NCBI GenBank assembly: GCA_017467905.1 | Contig: JAFUKD010000037.1 | Span: forward strand, 1 to 35,282 | Origin: Phascolarctobacterium sp. | GTDB lineage: Bacteria > Bacillota > Negativicutes > Acidaminococcales > Acidaminococcaceae | Direction of reading: 5' to 3' | DNA: 35,282 nt | Shown: positions 7,125 through 15,086 of the stretch, piece by piece | Layout: each line of letters begins with the position of its first letter | How positions within the stretch are numbered: the stretch's first letter is position 1 | Notes under the pieces: model-generated | Database searches by the model: none | What the model was told of the DNA's origin: nothing | The model's input: only the letters and a program-made list of their open reading frames with translations | Translations under genes and position numbers: made by a program

Positions 7125-7298
7125 ATGGCAGATTTAATCGTTGGGGGCATCATCCTGGTAATCGTCGGATTAGCAGCAAGACATGTTTACATGGCTAAAA
7201 AACGCGGTGTGAAATGTATTGGCTGTCCCGAAGGATGTAGCTGCTCCACTTCTAAAGACAATGAAAAAACTTCCTGCGGCTGTGGCTGTGGTAAGTAA
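7125..7298 (+). CDS. FeoB-associated Cys-rich membrane protein
   Basis: A 57-residue protein that short-gene filters would miss. The start ATG follows TTTAGGAGAAAATT. Residues 4-18 form one hydrophobic segment (LIVGGIILVIVGLAA), then a basic turn AKKRGVK and a cytoplasmic tail with seven cysteines (CIGCPEGCSCS near 31-41 and CGCGCGK at the end). This layout matches the FeoB-associated Cys-rich membrane protein family, found next to feoB in Firmicutes in place of FeoC. The cysteines may bind iron or an Fe-S cluster; that is not proven by the sequence. It lies 28 bp after feoB and ends at a terminator, so it closes the feo unit. Confidence 0.85.
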   Translation: MADLIVGGIILVIVGLAARHVYMAKKRGVKCIGCPEGCSCSTSKDNEKTSCGCGCGK

Positions 7299-7311
7299 TC
7301 CCTAAAAAATT

Positions 7312-7345
7312 AACCTGTACGTTTAGGCGTGCAGGTTATTTTTTC
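7312..7345 (+). terminator. Intrinsic terminator of the feo unit
   Basis: AACCTGTACG pairs with CGTGCAGGTT (one G-U pair), followed by ATTTTTTC. Confidence 0.88.
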
Positions 7346-7443
7346 TTGGGGCAGTCTTTAGCCACAGAATAAACACAATTCTTGGTTAAGCTATACTTAA
7401 CGAAAGAAAGGTATGCTTAAAATAGATGCTGGAGGTAACACAG

Positions 7444-8109
7444 ATGTTGGAACGTAAAAAGCTTTTAGCCGGAATTTTCATTGCCCTGTTATCTTTAAAT
7501 ATTTGTAGCAGCGAAGCACAGGCTGGTACTACTACGGAAAAGGAAGAAGCGAGAATGTGGGGAGGCTTTAGGGATAAGGTTTCCTGCACGGTGGAAGGCA
7601 GCACTGTAACCACTACCACTACAGAAAAAGTTGTAGTAAAGGAAGTGGCAGTGCCTGTTTACCGCTATCCCTTCCTCTTTATTTGGGACGATTGGTATCA
7701 TTGGGGCAGGTGGCATCATCACCATCGCATCTATAGACCTTTGCCTGCACCGCCTCATAGACCAGCCATGGGCAGACCAATGCCCAGACCGCCCAAGCCT
7801 TCTGCTGTGAGACCTGCTTCCCGTCCTGAAAGACCTGCTATAGGTAAGCCTGTTCCCAGACCAAGCAGACCTGCCATCGGCAAACCGGCTTCCAGACCGC
7901 CAAGGCAGGAGCAGATAGGCAGACCGAGTGCAAAACCTAATAGACCTGCCATTTCAAGACAAGCTCCACAGCCCAGACCGAGACCGCAGGTAAAGAGCGC
8001 GCCGCGCTCTCGTGATGAGCAGATGATTTTCCAAAATGGAGGACCCCGTGGTGGAGTAAGGCATCATGGTGGGAGACCGGATGGTGCAAGACCGCCAAGA
8101 GGTAGATGA
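7444..8109 (+). CDS. Secreted Pro/Arg-rich repeat protein, unknown function
   Basis: A 221-residue protein with a signal peptide (MLERKKLLAGIFIALLSLNICSSEAQA) and no recognised domain. After a Thr-rich stretch comes an aromatic/His cluster (FIWDDWYHWGRWHHHHRIY, about residues 75-93). The C-terminal 130 residues are built from loose repeats of the form RPAIGKPxPRPxR and end in Gly/Arg/His-rich sequence, so this half is basic and probably disordered. The start at 7444 has GGAGGT seven bases before it; an earlier in-frame ATG at 7426 has no such site. An inverted repeat GTTAAG-N5-CTTAAC (7385-7401), overlapping a possible -10 (TATACT), stands upstream. Its stop overlaps the next gene. Possible roles are binding of acidic polymers or metal in the periplasm; this is a guess. 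Confidence 0.75.
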   Translation: MLERKKLLAGIFIALLSLNICSSEAQAGTTTEKEEARMWGGFRDKVSCTVEGSTVTTTTTEKVVVKEVAVPVYRYPFLFIWDDWYHWGRWHHHHRIYRPLPAPPHRPAMGRPMPRPPKPSAVRPASRPERPAIGKPVPRPSRPAIGKPASRPPRQEQIGRPSAKPNRPAISRQAPQPRPRPQVKSAPRSRDEQMIFQNGGPRGGVRHHGGRPDGARPPRGR

Positions 8110-9002
8110 TGGGGGTATGGAAGATGAAGAAAGTAAAGAAGCTTTTATTAACTGTGGCGTTGTGCTGTGTAAGCAGTGTGGCCGCCGCCTATAACCCTGC
8201 TCTTGCAGATGAAGGTAGATGGGTTTTCTACGATAGCGACAAGGAAGGGGTAATGCGCTTTGATAAGGAAAGCATTACCTTGGAAGGCGACAGGTACGCC
8301 TATGTATGGGCGAAGAAAATTTACAACAGTCCTGAGCTTTTGGGCAAGGAAGACCTGCAGTTGATGTATATTGATTGCGAAAAGAAAAAGTATAAAATTT
8401 TGGACTACGTTTTTTATAGCGATAAGGAAACTGTAGCCTCCAGTGCCAGGTTCAACGCGCTGACTGGCGATAAGGGAGAGCCTTGGAAGGATAAGCATAT
8501 TGAGAAAAAGGCTAACAAGGAGATGGTGAAGCTTATCTTCGACAAAAAGCAGAAGAGCCTTTTAGTAGAAGAGGATGACAGCAGGGCGGTAGTGCCTACG
8601 GATAATACAGAGATGTGGAATTACATTAGTGACCTTTCTACTAATGTGTGGCAGTACATTGGTGGCAGAAACTTATTGGATGCAGCTACAGGCTTGGGTG
8701 AAAGCTATGTCTTTTACTACGACAAGCAGAATGTAAGCAAGTCTAATGATGGCAAAGAGGTAACTGCTTGGATAAAGTATAGATACATTGACGGTAAGGA
8801 CCCAGGTAAGGCGAAGCCGACTGTTAAGTATGGGTTAAGCAGAACTACTATCAATTTGGAGAAGAACACTTACACTGACCATGTAATGCTGTGCTACGAC
8901 GAGAAGGGTGAGTTCGAGGAAGAGTTCACCGCGGAAACAGGCATTAGCAGACCGATATATACGGGAACCATTATGGATATGATTGCTAAAAGCTTGTCGT
9001 AA
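8109..9002 (+). CDS. Exported protein of unknown function, two similar halves
   Basis: A roughly 297-residue secreted protein: a basic N-terminus (MKKVKK), a hydrophobic stretch and a likely cleavage site near AAAYNPALADEG. Two halves look related. The first begins RWVFYDSDKEGVMRFDK and continues YAYVWAKKIY; the second begins SYVFYYDKQNVSKSND and continues VTAWIKYRY. Each half then has a strand-rich segment naming tyrosine and aspartate (LMYIDCEKKKYK and VMLCYDEKGEFE). The pattern recalls surface-adhesin E-like domains, but I cannot confirm the family. Start choice is uncertain: ATG at 8106, 8109 or 8124. The site AAGAGG lies 6 bases before 8109. It overlaps the previous gene and is probably co-translated with it. 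Confidence 0.7.
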   Translation: MGVWKMKKVKKLLLTVALCCVSSVAAAYNPALADEGRWVFYDSDKEGVMRFDKESITLEGDRYAYVWAKKIYNSPELLGKEDLQLMYIDCEKKKYKILDYVFYSDKETVASSARFNALTGDKGEPWKDKHIEKKANKEMVKLIFDKKQKSLLVEEDDSRAVVPTDNTEMWNYISDLSTNVWQYIGGRNLLDAATGLGESYVFYYDKQNVSKSNDGKEVTAWIKYRYIDGKDPGKAKPTVKYGLSRTTINLEKNTYTDHVMLCYDEKGEFEEEFTAETGISRPIYTGTIMDMIAKSLS

Positions 9003-9060
9003 GCGCTGTTGTGCTTCGAGTCTTTCAGTACTTCTAAGTTTAAGTGAATGTGGCAAAATA

Positions 9061-9109
9061 AAAAAGCAGGGTAGCTTTAGTACGAAACTAAAACTACTCT
9101 GCTTTTTTT
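9061..9109. terminator. Bidirectional terminator between convergent genes
   Basis: A long stem pairs AAAAAGCAGGGTAGCTTTAGT with ACTAAAACTACTCTGCTTTTT (a few mismatches) and has A and T tracts on the two sides, so it works for both strands. Confidence 0.85.
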
Positions 9110-9114
9110 AAATA

Positions 9115-10329
9115 TTACTTTTCAGTTTTGAATTTCAGGATGAGGGAAACGATAAGGCTCAGTACGAAGCAGCCGGAGAAAAAGTACAGGGTTAAGCTGT
9201 AGCTATGGGTGCGTTCGTAAATGATGGAAAGTAGCAGGGGACCAGCGATACCTGCCAAGCCCCAAGCAGTAAGGATACGGCCATGGATGGCGCTAAGCTG
9301 CTTAGTTCCGAATAAATCGCTGAGGTAGGCAGGCATACAGGAGAAGCCGCCGCCGTAGCAGGTAATAATAATGAAGATAAGTGCTTGGAACATGAAGCTA
9401 TCTGTTACGCTTGCCAACAGGTAGAAGGCTACGATTTGAATTGCGAAGAAGAGGACGTAGGTGTTGCGGCGACCAATATAGTCAGAAAGGGTTGACCAAG
9501 CAATACGTCCACCGCCATTTAGCAAGCCAATGATACCAACCATGGAAGCTGCTTCTAACGGAGACATTTTGATAACCTCTTGCGCCATGGGGGAAGCTAC
9601 TGCCAAAAGACCAATGCCACAGGTAATGTTGGTAAAGAAAATCCACCACAGTGCTGCGAACATCCAGGTTTTCATTGCTTCCTTAGCAGTGTATTGGGGA
9701 CCGGTAACTGCAGGCTGGTTTACGGGGAATTTGTTAGGACCTGCGGTAAGGGGAATGGTTTTAGGAGGTTCTAAGTAAAGAGCAGAGGCTACCATCACAA
9801 CAAAATAAACGCAGCCAAGAATGATGAAGTTTTGAATTAAGCCATATTTAGCTATTAAAAGCTGCATTACAGGACCTGCGATAAGGCTGGCGAAGCCAAA
9901 GCCCATGATTGCCAAGCCTGTTGCCAAGCCGCGGTTATTGGGGAACCATTTTACCAAAGTGGATACGGGAGTGATGTAGCCTGTACCCAAGCCAATGCCG
10001 CCAATGACACCGTAGAACAGATACATTAAAGTTAAACTGTGTTGGGTAAGGGCATAGGCAGTACCAAACATGCCCAAACAAAAAAATGTAGCAGAAACAA
10101 GACCACTGCGGCGAGGGCCATATTTCTCTACATAGCTACCTAAGAAGCCTGCGGAAAGACCCAAGAATAAAATCGCAAGGGAAAAGGTCCAAGTAACATC
10201 TTTCAAGGAGAAACCCATTGCCTCCATAATGGGCTTGGTAAGAACGCTCCAAGCGTAAACGCTACCGATACAGATGTGAATACCAATTGCGGATAGGGCG
10301 ATAAGCCATTTGTTCTTAGTTTGCTGCAT
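9115..10329 (-). CDS. OFA-family MFS transporter under ZTP riboswitch
   Basis: A 404-residue major facilitator with about 12 membrane helices, of the oxalate/formate antiporter (OFA) family. The N-terminal GIHICIGSVYAWSVLTKPI is the family hallmark, followed by the loop-2 motif GSYVEKYGPRRSG and later GIGLGTGYITPVSTLVKWFP. Members carry small carboxylates such as oxalate, formate or lactate, and the cargo cannot be read from sequence alone. Its leader is a ZTP riboswitch, which reports shortage of 10-formyl-tetrahydrofolate, so a link to formate or one-carbon supply is the most sensible inference. It is transcribed alone, and the plus-strand neighbour converges on it at a shared terminator. 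Confidence 0.88.
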   Translation of the reverse strand: MQQTKNKWLIALSAIGIHICIGSVYAWSVLTKPIMEAMGFSLKDVTWTFSLAILFLGLSAGFLGSYVEKYGPRRSGLVSATFFCLGMFGTAYALTQHSLTLMYLFYGVIGGIGLGTGYITPVSTLVKWFPNNRGLATGLAIMGFGFASLIAGPVMQLLIAKYGLIQNFIILGCVYFVVMVASALYLEPPKTIPLTAGPNKFPVNQPAVTGPQYTAKEAMKTWMFAALWWIFFTNITCGIGLLAVASPMAQEVIKMSPLEAASMVGIIGLLNGGGRIAWSTLSDYIGRRNTYVLFFAIQIVAFYLLASVTDSFMFQALIFIIITCYGGGFSCMPAYLSDLFGTKQLSAIHGRILTAWGLAGIAGPLLLSIIYERTHSYSLTLYFFSGCFVLSLIVSLILKFKTEK

Positions 10330-10380
10330 TGTGAAAACCTCTCTTCGTCATAATTTTTAGAAGAAGCACTTGCCGTCCCT

Positions 10381-10420
10381 AAAAACAAAAATCGCCCGGG
10401 CTCAAGTGCTTGCCCAGACG
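10381..10420 (-). terminator. ZTP-riboswitch terminator
   Basis: On the minus strand CGTCTGGGC (10420-10412) pairs with GCCCGGGCG (10401-10393) with two G-U pairs, then ATTTTTGTTTTT. The 5' arm is the conserved 3' end of the aptamer, so ligand binding would prevent termination. Confidence 0.88.
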
Positions 10421-10476
10421 GTCGGCTTTATCACAATACAGTACACGTGGTTGATTCCACTTAATTCCGTCAGTCC
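10412..10476 (-). promoter_or_regulatory. ZTP (pfl) riboswitch aptamer
   Basis: The minus-strand leader reads GGACTGACGG, a hairpin GTGG-AATCAA-CCAC, a variable linker, then GCCGACCGTCTGGGC. These are the conserved parts of the ZTP/pfl riboswitch in the right order. The ligand ZMP/ZTP accumulates when 10-formyl-tetrahydrofolate is short, and binding would turn the transporter on. Confidence 0.88.
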
Positions 10477-10503
10477 TGCATTGCTCTATGAAGTTATGCC
10501 TCT

Positions 10504-10531
10504 ATTATAGCGGATTCCGTCCGTTTGTCAA
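10504..10531 (-). promoter_or_regulatory. Promoter of the ZTP-transporter transcript
   Basis: A perfect TTGACA (10531-10526) and a perfect TATAAT (10509-10504) on the minus strand are spaced by 16 bp. The -35 lies 3 bp from the -35 of the opposite promoter. Confidence 0.85.
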
Positions 10532-10534
10532 CTC

Positions 10535-10564
10535 TTGACATTAGCATGTAAAAATTGTTAATAT
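10535..10564 (+). promoter_or_regulatory. Promoter of the T-box-valS-folC transcript
   Basis: TTGACA (10535-10540) is followed after 18 bp by TAATAT (10559-10564), the best -10 candidate in an AT-rich run. The exact -10 is uncertain. Confidence 0.65.
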
Positions 10565-10584
10565 ATATGGGTAATAAAATATTT

Positions 10585-10780
10585 GAAACGCTATGAAGGA
10601 AAGTTCTTGGGCAAGGCTAAGCTTTTAGAGAAACGGCGGTTGGTGCAAGCCGTAGCGCAGCAGCTAAAGATGTAGTTCCGGAGCAGCTTTGTTGAAGTAG
10701 CAGTAGGCAGAGCCGTTGGCGCACGTTACGCGCATTGAGTGCCCGACAAAATTTGTTGGGAAAATAGGTGGTACCGCGGT
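10585..10780 (+). promoter_or_regulatory. T-box leader of valS
   Basis: Stem I distal-loop features are visible (GGTTGGTGCAAGCC near 10637) and the 14-base T-box AGGTGGTACCGCGG lies at 10766-10779. It should bind uncharged tRNA-Val and allow read-through of the terminator that follows. A candidate specifier codon is GTA at 10672-10674, but I could not fold Stem I well enough to be sure. Confidence 0.92.
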
Positions 10781-10786
10781 TATTCG

Positions 10787-10814
10787 CCCTGTTCTAGTTT
10801 AGGACAGGGTTTTT
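10787..10814 (+). terminator. T-box terminator
   Basis: CCCTGTTCT pairs with AGGACAGGG (one G-U pair) over an AGTTT loop, then five T. It competes with the antiterminator that uses the T-box sequence. Confidence 0.92.
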
Positions 10815-10849
10815 ATATTTTGTTAAACAATGCAAAAGCGTTAGAAGTG

Positions 10850-10954
10850 CCAGAAGGCGCGAAATATTGAAATTCGTGAAGCGAAGGCGTACTGATTGTA
10901 CGTCGAGCAAGCGAATGAAATGTGACAAAGCATAATGGCGCTTATTACGCTTTT
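10850..10954 (+). other. Structured leader segment between T-box and valS
   Basis: About 100 bp with two hairpins. GGCGTAC/GTACGTC has an outer helper helix ATTCG/CGAAT, and AAAGC-A-TAAT pairs with ATTA-C-GCTTT (10927-10954). No gene fits. The function is unknown: perhaps a second control step or a repeat remnant. Confidence 0.45.
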
Positions 10955-10976
10955 AGTGATAGGAGGACTAAAGTTA

Positions 10977-13637
10977 ATGTGCGAACAACAAGAACACAAC
11001 ATCCCTAAAGTATACGATCCCGCTTCCGTTGAGAAGAAATGGTATAAATATTGGGAAGACAATCGTTATTTTCATGCAGAAGTAGAGGAAGGTAAAGAAG
11101 CATTCAGCATCGTAATTCCCCCTCCGAATATCACCGGTCAACTGCATATGGGTCACGCTTTGGACAACACCCTGCAAGATATTCTGATTCGTTGGCACCG
11201 CATGATGGGTCACAATACTCTGTGGATGCCCGGCTATGACCATGCAGGCTTGGCTACCCAAATTAAAGTAGAAGAAGTAATTAAAAAAGAAGAAAATAAA
11301 ACCCGCTATGATCTTGGTCGTGAAGAATTCCTGAAACGTGTTTGGGAATGGAAGGACCAATACGGCGACCGCATCATCAACCAATTGAAATGCTTGGGCG
11401 TTTCCTGCGATTGGGAACGCAAACGCTTTACTATGGATGAAGGTTGCTCTCAAGCTGTACGCGAAGTGTTCTGCTCCTTGTACGAAAAAGGCTTGATTTA
11501 CAAAGGTACCCGCATTACTAACTGGTGCGTAAACTGTAACACAGCTTTGAGTGATATCGAAGTAGAACATAAGGATGACGCAGGTAATCTGTGGTATATC
11601 CAATACCCTGTTGTGGAAGAAGAGGGCACCTTCCTGACTATCGCTACCACTCGTCCGGAAACCATGCTGGGCGATACTGCAGTAGCAGTTAATCCGGAAG
11701 ACCCCCGTTATGGTCATTTGGTTGGCAAGCATTTGCGCCTGCCCATTACTGAACGCATCATTCCCATTATTGCAGATAGCTATGTAGATTTGGAATTTGG
11801 TACCGGCGCTGTAAAAATTACTCCGGCACACGACCCCAACGACTATGAAATGGGTATCCGTCATAAACTTCCCAGCATCGTTGTTATTGGCATGAACGGC
11901 TTGATGACTGAAGAAGCTGGCAAATACGCTGGTCAAGAACGTTACGAATGTCGTAAAAATTTGCTGAAAGAGCTGAAAGAAATTGGCGCGCTTGTAAAAA
12001 TTGAAGACCACGCTCACGCTGTTGGTCACTGCCAACGTTGCGGCAGCGTAGTAGAACCCTTGGTATCTACCCAATGGTTTGTAAAAATGGAGCCCTTGGT
12101 AAAAGCTGCTGTTGACTGCGTTGAAGACGGTCGCACCAAATTCGTTCCTGAACGTTTTACCAAAACTTATACTGGCTGGATGGAAAATATCCGCGATTGG
12201 TGTATCTCTCGCCAAATTTGGTGGGGTCACCGTATTCCCGTTTGGTACTGCGATGATTGCGGCGAAATGCACGCTTCCCGTATCGACTTGACTGCTTGCC
12301 CCAAATGTGGCAGCGCTAACATTCACCAAGACGAAGATGCTCTGGACACTTGGTTCAGTAGCGCACTGTGGCCTTTCTCCACTATGGGCTGGCCGGAGAA
12401 AACTCCTCTCTTAAAACAATTCTATCCCACTAGCGTACTGGTAACCGGTTACGACATCATCTTCTTCTGGGTTGCTCGTATGCTTATAATGGGTATGGAA
12501 TTTATGGAAGATATTCCCTTCGAAAAAGTATTCATCCACGGTCTGGTTCGTGATAGCCAAGGCCGTAAGATGTCTAAATCCTTGGGCAACGGCATTGACC
12601 CCTTGGAAGTTATTGATAAATACGGCGCTGACACCCTGCGCTTTATGCTTATCACCGGTAACACTCCGGGTAACGATATGCGCTTCTATTGGGAACGTGT
12701 GGAATCTACCCGTAACTTTGCTAACAAAATCTGGAACGCATCCCGTTTTGCATTGATGAACATTGAAGGCTATGACCCCAATGCTAAGCTTGCTCCCTAC
12801 ACCTTGGCAGATAAATGGATTCTTTCCCGCCTGCAACACGTGTCCAAAGAAGTTACCGATTTGCTGGGCAAATTTGAATTGGGCGAAGCTGGCCGTAGCA
12901 TTTATGACTTTATCTGGGGCGAAGTTTGTGACTGGTACATTGAACTTGCTAAACCTCGTCTGTACAATAAAGAAAACGCTGAAGAACGCGCAACTGCTCA
13001 ACATGTACTGGCAACCGTTCTTACTAGCGCAATGCAGCTCTTGCATCCCTACATGCCCTTCATCACCGAAGAAATTTACCAATGCCTGCCTCACCAAGCA
13101 GAAAGCATTATGGTTTCTGAGTGGCCCTTTGCTAAAGAAGAGCTTGTGGACGATGAAGCAGAACGCCTGATGGGCGCAATCATGGACAGCATCAAAGCTA
13201 TCCGTAACATGCGTGCAGAAGTTAACGTACCGCCCGGAAAGAAGGTTCCTGCAATTCTCCTGGCAGCTGCAGACCTGAAAGCCGGCGTAGAAGCTAACGC
13301 TAATTACATCCACCTGATGGGTGCTATTGACGAGCTGACTGTTTTGGCTGACGACGCAGCTAAACCGGAAAACGCAATGGCAGCAGTTGTAAGCGGCATT
13401 GAAGTTTACCTGCCCTTGGCTGGCTTGATTGACGTTGAAAAAGAAAACCAACGCTTGAATAAAGAATTGGCTACCATCGACAAAGAGCTGAGCCGCGTAG
13501 AAGGCAAGCTGGGCAACGCAGGCTTCTTGGCAAAAGCTCCGGCTGATGTTATCGAAAAAGAAAAAGCTAAGGCTGAAGAACTTAACGGTAAGAAAAATGC
13601 CATTCTTGAACGCCTTGAGTATTTGAAAACATTATGA
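10977..13637 (+). CDS. valS: Valyl-tRNA synthetase
   Basis: Class I synthetase of 886 residues that charges tRNA-Val. The signature HMGH appears in PPNITGQLHMGHALDN and KMSKS in GRKMSKSLGN. Between them lies the editing (CP1) domain with TTRPETMLGDTAVAVNP and a zinc-type Cys pattern (CQRCG, CDDCG, CPKCG). The last 70 residues form the coiled-coil tRNA-binding arm (ENQRLNKELATIDKELSRVEGKL). The start at 10977 is preferred because AGGAGG lies just before it; an ATG at 10935 overlaps a hairpin and has no ribosome site. Expression is set by the T-box leader. The stop overlaps folC by 4 bp. Confidence 0.97.
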   Translation: MCEQQEHNIPKVYDPASVEKKWYKYWEDNRYFHAEVEEGKEAFSIVIPPPNITGQLHMGHALDNTLQDILIRWHRMMGHNTLWMPGYDHAGLATQIKVEEVIKKEENKTRYDLGREEFLKRVWEWKDQYGDRIINQLKCLGVSCDWERKRFTMDEGCSQAVREVFCSLYEKGLIYKGTRITNWCVNCNTALSDIEVEHKDDAGNLWYIQYPVVEEEGTFLTIATTRPETMLGDTAVAVNPEDPRYGHLVGKHLRLPITERIIPIIADSYVDLEFGTGAVKITPAHDPNDYEMGIRHKLPSIVVIGMNGLMTEEAGKYAGQERYECRKNLLKELKEIGALVKIEDHAHAVGHCQRCGSVVEPLVSTQWFVKMEPLVKAAVDCVEDGRTKFVPERFTKTYTGWMENIRDWCISRQIWWGHRIPVWYCDDCGEMHASRIDLTACPKCGSANIHQDEDALDTWFSSALWPFSTMGWPEKTPLLKQFYPTSVLVTGYDIIFFWVARMLIMGMEFMEDIPFEKVFIHGLVRDSQGRKMSKSLGNGIDPLEVIDKYGADTLRFMLITGNTPGNDMRFYWERVESTRNFANKIWNASRFALMNIEGYDPNAKLAPYTLADKWILSRLQHVSKEVTDLLGKFELGEAGRSIYDFIWGEVCDWYIELAKPRLYNKENAEERATAQHVLATVLTSAMQLLHPYMPFITEEIYQCLPHQAESIMVSEWPFAKEELVDDEAERLMGAIMDSIKAIRNMRAEVNVPPGKKVPAILLAAADLKAGVEANANYIHLMGAIDELTVLADDAAKPENAMAAVVSGIEVYLPLAGLIDVEKENQRLNKELATIDKELSRVEGKLGNAGFLAKAPADVIEKEKAKAEELNGKKNAILERLEYLKTL

Positions 13638-14938
13638 ATTACATTGAAAGTTTAGAATATCTTAATAGCTTAGGAAAATTTGGCATCCAATTGGGTATGG
13701 AACGCATTGAAGGTTTGCTGCGTGAACTGGGTAACCCGGAACAAAAGATTAAAACCGTACACGTTACCGGAACCAATGGCAAAGGCTCTGTCAGCAGTAT
13801 GATTACCAATATCATCTTGGCGGCGGGCTTAAAGGCTGGCAAATTTACCTCTCCCCACCTTGTGAAATATAACGAGCGTATCGAGTTGAACGGCAAGGAC
13901 ATCAGCGACGAGGACTTCGCAACTGTTATCACTGCCGTAAGGGTAGCAGCAGATAGCATTGTGAAAAAAGGTGTGTGCGAGCAGCCTACTCAATTTGAAA
14001 TCTTAACCGCTGCTGCCTTCCTCTACTTTTACTTACAAAAGGTAGATTACGCCGTTATCGAAGTTGGCTTGGGTGGCTTGTGGGATTCCACAAACATCAT
14101 TACTCCTGTGGTATCCGTAATCACCAATGTTTCCTTAGACCACACTGACCGTTGCGGCGGTACTGTGGCGCGTATCGCCATGCAAAAGGCAGGCATCATC
14201 AAGGAGAAGGTTCCCGTAGTAACTGCGGCAGAAGGTGAAGAAGCACTTGGCCCCATTGTTACCATGGCAATGTTCAAGGAAGCGCCTGTGTATTTGTACG
14301 GTAAGGCTTTCTACGGAACAGAAGTTACCAGCTCCATGGATGGTCAAAGGTTTACTTTGCACGCAGGGGACTACTACCATTCCGATTACGAGATTAGGTT
14401 GCCCGGCGAACATCAAATTAAAAATACCAGCGTGGCGATTGTGGCGGCGAAGCTTGTTTCCAAACAGGATGCACGCATTAACGAGATTGCCCTGCACATG
14501 GGTGTGGCTAATACTCTGTGGCCCGGTCGTTTGGAACGCATTGCTCAAAAGCCTGATTTGATTTTGGACGGCGCTCATAATCCTGACGGAGCAAAAGCAC
14601 TGCGTAATGCTTTGGATAAATATTATTCTGGCAAGCCCGTACATTTTGTTTTTGGTATGATGGGCGATAAGGATATGACAAGCGTTATCAAAACCTTGAT
14701 TAAGCCTTGCGACGTGGTGTTCACTGTTCGTGCGGATGGTGGCGCTCGTGCTGCGGAAGCCAATGTGCTGGCTGAGCTTGTGGGCAGTAATGCCATTGCT
14801 GAAAGTGATTTGCAGGAAGCCTACCACAAGGCAATGGCGCAAGCCGGCGAAGATGGCGTTGTGTGCGTATGCGGTAGCCTGTATCTGGTAGGTGAGTTCA
14901 AGGCAATGCTGCAACGTGAAAAAGAGCAGTGCCATTAA
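13634..14938 (+). CDS. folC: Folylpolyglutamate / dihydrofolate synthase
   Basis: A 434-residue Mur-ligase-like enzyme that adds glutamate to (dihydro)folates, retaining them in the cell. The ATP loop is TGTNGKGSVSSMI (about 45-57). Family motifs follow: FTSPHLVKYNERIELNG, VEVGLGGLWDSTNII, and LDHTDRCGGTVARIAMQKAGIIK. The C-terminal ligase domain holds DGAHNPDGA. It overlaps valS by ATGA and shares its transcript, the common valS-folC order in Firmicutes. The folate link is notable because the divergent neighbour is controlled by a ZTP riboswitch that senses folate one-carbon status. Confidence 0.95.
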   Translation: MNYIESLEYLNSLGKFGIQLGMERIEGLLRELGNPEQKIKTVHVTGTNGKGSVSSMITNIILAAGLKAGKFTSPHLVKYNERIELNGKDISDEDFATVITAVRVAADSIVKKGVCEQPTQFEILTAAAFLYFYLQKVDYAVIEVGLGGLWDSTNIITPVVSVITNVSLDHTDRCGGTVARIAMQKAGIIKEKVPVVTAAEGEEALGPIVTMAMFKEAPVYLYGKAFYGTEVTSSMDGQRFTLHAGDYYHSDYEIRLPGEHQIKNTSVAIVAAKLVSKQDARINEIALHMGVANTLWPGRLERIAQKPDLILDGAHNPDGAKALRNALDKYYSGKPVHFVFGMMGDKDMTSVIKTLIKPCDVVFTVRADGGARAAEANVLAELVGSNAIAESDLQEAYHKAMAQAGEDGVVCVCGSLYLVGEFKAMLQREKEQCH

Positions 14939-14957
14939 AAGTAATATTGCTATTTTG

Positions 14958-14989
14958 AGACGAGTTCAAGAAAGTGGGCTCGTCTTTTT
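14958..14989 (+). terminator. Intrinsic terminator after folC
   Basis: AGACGAG pairs with CTCGTCT and runs into five T. Confidence 0.85.
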
Positions 14990-15051
14990 GTATAAATAGA
15001 CCATTTTCTTTTAAAAATTCACGTGGATTTCACAACTATCCGATTTAAAAG

Positions 15052-15080
15052 TTGGAGCTTCGCATACCCATTGCTATAAT
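15052..15080 (+). promoter_or_regulatory. Promoter of a candidate small RNA
   Basis: TTGGAG (15052-15057), 17 bp, then a perfect TATAAT (15075-15080). The transcript would start near 15087. Confidence 0.65.
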
Positions 15081-15086
15081 TTATTT

